Shown here in pieces: positions 61,581 to 64,000 of a stretch of 64,000 nucleotides of DNA. This DNA is from Lysobacter niastensis. Lineage in GTDB: Bacteria; Pseudomonadota; Gammaproteobacteria; Xanthomonadales; Xanthomonadaceae. Within the stretch, counting starts at the first letter, position 1, and each line of letters starts with the position of its first letter. The translations under genes and the position numbers were made by a program. The stretch covers positions 1 through 64,000 of the forward strand of contig NZ_JADLZT010000006.1 in NCBI RefSeq assembly GCF_015453285.1, given 5' to 3'. The notes beneath the pieces were generated by a model, which worked only from the letters and a program-made list of their open reading frames with translations, ran no database searches and was not told where the DNA came from.

Positions 61581-62021
61581 ATGCGTTGCATGGTGATGGT
61601 CAAGGCCACCGCGGCTTCGGAAGCGGGCGAGATGCCGAGCGAGACGCTGCTGGCCGACATGGGGCGGTTCAACGAGGAGCTGGTGAAGGCCGGCATCATG
61701 CTGGCGGGCGAGGGCCTGCACCCGAGTTCGAAGGGCGCCCGCGTGAAGTTCTCGGGCGGCAAGCGCACGGTGGTCGACGGCCCGTTCGCGGAGACCAAGG
61801 AACTGGTTGCCGGTTACTGGATGTGGCAGGTGAGCTCGATGGAAGAGGCGATCGAATGGGTCAAGCGTTGCCCGAACCCGTTCGAGGGCGACATCGAGAG
61901 CGAGATCGAGATCCGCCCGGTGTTCGAAGCCGAAGACTTCGGCGACGAGTTCACGCCGGAGCTTCGCGAGCAGGAAGAGCGCCTGCGCGCCCGGATCGCC
62001 GATCAGCACGGCAACGTCTGA
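61581..62021 (+). CDS. YciI-like DGPF-domain protein
   Basis: A 146-residue DGPF protein and paralogue of the 12103 gene: MRCMVMVKATAASEAGEMPS, GLHPSSKGARVKF and VVDGPFAETKELVAGYWMW with D66-G-P-F69. The C-terminal acidic helix (EFTPELREQEERLRARIAD) is longer than in the other copy. AAAGGAG precedes the ATG. It is the first gene of the ECF cluster and follows a candidate promoter of the matching type. Confidence 0.92.
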   Translation: MRCMVMVKATAASEAGEMPSETLLADMGRFNEELVKAGIMLAGEGLHPSSKGARVKFSGGKRTVVDGPFAETKELVAGYWMWQVSSMEEAIEWVKRCPNPFEGDIESEIEIRPVFEAEDFGDEFTPELREQEERLRARIADQHGNV

Positions 62022-62044
62022 TACCACCCCCAAGGAGACAGATG

Positions 62045-62460
62045 ATGAGGATCGAGCCCTACCTGTTCTTCAACGGTCGCTGCGAGGAAGCGATCGAGTT
62101 CTACGGCAAGCCGTTGGCGCGAAGGTGGAAATGCTGATGCGCTACAAGGAAAGCCCGGAGCCGCCGAACCCGGATTGCCCGACGCCGCCGGGCTGGGAGG
62201 ACAAGGTGATGCACAGCGCTTTCCGCATCGGCGAGACGCTGGTGATGGCCTCCGATGGCCATGGTGGACCGACGCGCTTCGACGGTTTTTCGCTGTCGAT
62301 CACGGCCAGGGATGATGCCGAAGCGAAGCGGGTGTTCGATGCGCTCGCCGACGGCGGACAGCTCATCGCGCCGCTGTCGCCTACGTTCTTCGCATCGAGC
62401 TTCGGCATGCTGGCCGACCGCTTCGGCGTGTCGTGGATGGTGATCGCGCTGAAGGCGTGA
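62045..62460 (+). pseudogene. Frameshifted PhnB-like VOC gene
   Basis: The first about 23 codons (MRIEPYLFFNGRCEEAIEFY) are in one frame; the rest (KVEMLMRYKESPEPPNPDCP to the end FGVSWMVIALKA) is in another. Restoring one G in TTGGCGCG near 62115 rejoins them as KPLGAKVEMLMRY and gives a standard PhnB/YjdN-type VOC protein of about 139 residues. AAGGAG precedes the start. It is either a real one-base deletion or a sequencing error in a short G run. Confidence 0.88.
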
Positions 62461-62498
62461 ATCCCCAAGTGAACATTCAACCCAAAGGAAGGAACCTC

Positions 62499-63026
62499 AT
62501 GTTCAAGACCGTTCTGATCGTCCTTGCCGTGCTGATCGCCGGCGTGCTCGTGCTCGCGGCCACCCGGCCGGATACCTTCCGCGTCGAACGATCCACCCGG
62601 ATCCATGCGCCGCCGGACAGGGTGTTCGCGCTGATCAACGATTTCCATCGTTGGCAGGCGTGGTCGCCCTACGAAAAGAAGGATCCCGGCATGAAGCGCG
62701 CGTTCTCCGGCAACCCGAACGGTGCCGGTGCCGCCTACGCCTGGGATGGCGACCGCAACATCGGGGCCGGGCAGATGCGCATCACCGAGTCGGTGCCGAC
62801 GTCGCGCGTGGCGCTGTCGCTGGAGTTCGCGCGGCCATTCAAGGGCCACAACCAGGTCGAGTTCACCCTGCAGCCCAAGGGGGGCGCCACCGAGGTGACG
62901 TGGGCCATGCATGGCCCCAGTCCCTATATCGCCAAGGTGATGGGGCTGGTGTTCGACATGGACGAGATGATCGGCGAAGACTTCGAGAACGGTCTGGCAG
63001 ACCTCAAGGCCGTCGCCGAGCATTGA
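62499..63026 (+). CDS. SRPBCC-family protein with N-terminal membrane anchor
   Basis: A 175-residue protein. A hydrophobic N-terminal segment (residues 4-21, VLIVLAVLIAGVLVLA) acts as anchor or signal. It is followed by a START/polyketide-cyclase-like SRPBCC domain: FRVERSTRIHAPPDRVFALINDFHRWQAWSPYEKKDP at the front and MIGEDFENGLADLKAVAE at the end. It should bind a hydrophobic ligand. AAAGGAAGG precedes the ATG. Genes of this type commonly sit in DGPF/VOC/ECF clusters. Confidence 0.9.
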   Translation: MFKTVLIVLAVLIAGVLVLAATRPDTFRVERSTRIHAPPDRVFALINDFHRWQAWSPYEKKDPGMKRAFSGNPNGAGAAYAWDGDRNIGAGQMRITESVPTSRVALSLEFARPFKGHNQVEFTLQPKGGATEVTWAMHGPSPYIAKVMGLVFDMDEMIGEDFENGLADLKAVAEH

Positions 63027-63108
63027 TGCAGGGCGGAGCGCCAGTGCAGGGCATGTGCGGCCCGGTCGCTATTGCATCGCGCGTGGTGCGATGGTGTCAT
63101 CGCCGGCC

Positions 63109-64000
63109 ATGACGGCGCACGACATCCATCGCACCATCGAAGCGGTCTGGAGGATCGAATCGGCCCGGCTGATCGCTGGGCTGGCGCGCATGGTCCGCGA
63201 CGTGGGCCTCGCGGAGGAGCTTGCCCAGGACGCGCTGGTCGCCGCGCTGGAACGCTGGCCCGAGGCCGGCGTTCCCGACAACCCCGGTGCGTGGCTGATG
63301 GCCACCGCCAAGCATCGCGCCATCGACCGGCTGCGCCGCAGCAAGCTGCAGCAGCGCAAGCACGAGGAACTCGCGCGCGAACTCGAGGACGACCGCGAGA
63401 ACGAGGTCGAGGCGCGGTTCGAGGCGCTCGACGACCCCATCGGCGATGACCTGCTGCGGCTGGTCTTCACCGCCTGCCATCCGGTCCTGTCGATGGAGGC
63501 GCGTGTCGCACTGACGCTGCGCATGCTCGGCGGCCTGACCACGACCGAGATCGCGCGCGCCTTCCTGGTACCGGAAGCAACCGTGGCCCAGCGCATCGTC
63601 CGCGCCAAGCGCACGCTGTCGGACGCCAACGTGCCGTTCGAGGTGCCGCGCGGCGATGAGCTGGCGGCGCGGCTGGCGTCTGTGCTGGGCGTGATCTACC
63701 TGATCTTCAACGAGGGCTATTCGGCCACGGCTGGCGACGACTGGTTGCGTCCGTCGTTGTGCGAGGAGGCGATGCGTCTCGGACGCGTGGTCGCGGGACT
63801 GGCGCCGAACGAGCCGGAAGTGCACGGGCTGGTCGCATTGATGGAGATCCAGGCCTCGCGCTCGAGGGCGCGGGTCGGCCCGACCGGTGAGCCGATCCTG
63901 TTGCTCGACCAGGACCGGGCGCGCTGGGACCGGTTGCTGATCAACCGGGGACTCGCTTCGCTGGAGCGCGCCGTGAAACTCGGCGGCGAGCGCGGACCGT
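63109..64000 (+). CDS. ECF42-type RNA polymerase sigma factor (3' end outside window)
   Basis: The first about 297 residues of a long ECF sigma factor; the frame is open to the window end. Region 2 is IAGLARMVRDVGLAEELAQDALVAALERWP with GAWLMATAKHRAIDRLRR. Region 4 is ALTLRMLGGLTTTEIARAFLVPEATVAQRIVRAKRTL. A C-terminal extension starts at VLGVIYLIFNEGY, as in the ECF42 group, whose extension is TPR-like and which is genetically linked to DGPF genes. No anti-sigma factor gene is visible. An in-frame ATG at 63091 is an alternative start. Confidence 0.92.
   Translation, partial: MTAHDIHRTIEAVWRIESARLIAGLARMVRDVGLAEELAQDALVAALERWPEAGVPDNPGAWLMATAKHRAIDRLRRSKLQQRKHEELARELEDDRENEVEARFEALDDPIGDDLLRLVFTACHPVLSMEARVALTLRMLGGLTTTEIARAFLVPEATVAQRIVRAKRTLSDANVPFEVPRGDELAARLASVLGVIYLIFNEGYSATAGDDWLRPSLCEEAMRLGRVVAGLAPNEPEVHGLVALMEIQASRSRARVGPTGEPILLLDQDRARWDRLLINRGLASLERAVKLGGERGP

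Noticed and set aside
1..64000. tRNA, rRNA, CRISPR arrays, phage or integrase genes
   Set aside because: I looked for cloverleaf-like segments, regularly spaced repeats and recombinase motifs and found none.

Overview
The window is a high-GC (about two thirds G+C by eye), gene-dense chromosomal segment. It most resembles a Xanthomonadaceae gammaproteobacterium of the Lysobacter/Luteimonas type. The grounds are the many secreted peptidases and hydrolases (M13, M14, M20, M23, S9, M56, GH18), the many small VOC and YciI/DGPF proteins, a winged-helix/TPR regulator and one REP-like palindrome. I see no rRNA, tRNA, CRISPR array, intact insertion sequence or prophage. This is ordinary chromosome with a few scars, not a mobile island.

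Layout. 1-11.5 kb: degradative secreted enzymes (M14, M20-like, GH18, M13, M23, S9) with a DUF4136 protein and a tandem-PspC membrane protein. 11.5-18 kb: a VOC protein, a DGPF protein with its own promoter, an alcohol dehydrogenase, yaiI and a coupled small gene, a periplasmic peroxiredoxin, a DUF4019 protein, a cupredoxin and a DUF1428 protein. 18-24 kb: serine hydrolase, sulfatase, GNAT, Nudix, YciI-like and GAF-GGDEF proteins. 24-32.6 kb: homocysteine methyltransferase, two tandem paralogous GH18-like secreted proteins, a divergent winged-helix/TPR regulator, dienelactone hydrolase, thioesterase and a haloperoxidase-like protein. 33-43 kb: PLP decarboxylase, transglutaminase/TPR protein, cupin, and a BlaI/M56 sensor operon with methionine-rich heptads and a palindromic operator, divergent from a CapA-like protein. 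43-49 kb: DksA-like zinc finger, epimerase, GNAT, TetR and NTF2-like genes with a perfect palindromic operator, aldo/keto reductase and a yellow/MRJP-like lipoprotein. 49-54 kb: ABM and VOC proteins and a molybdenum hydroxylase pair whose large subunit is cut off by a deletion scar shared with a truncated alpha/beta hydrolase. 54-64 kb: small secreted proteins, a divergent PilZ/diguanylate cyclase pair, a Tat-exported PLP enzyme, yjdM, FMN reductase, YceI, and an ECF sigma cluster (DGPF, broken PhnB/VOC, SRPBCC, sigma factor running off the end).

The most coherent system is a candidate ECF42-type regulon. Three copies of one promoter architecture (TGTCGA, 17 nt, CGTC) sit upstream of three genes in this window: the DGPF gene at 12.1 kb, the YceI gene at 60.9 kb, and the DGPF gene that leads the sigma-factor cluster at 61.6 kb. 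This links genes almost 50 kb apart and adds a YceI protein to the expected DGPF targets. Other points worth checking are the BlaI-type operator with the heptad-repeat M56 sensor, the deletion scar at about 53.14 kb, the one-base frameshift in the PhnB-like gene, and enzymes with altered catalytic residues (M20-like and haloperoxidase-like).
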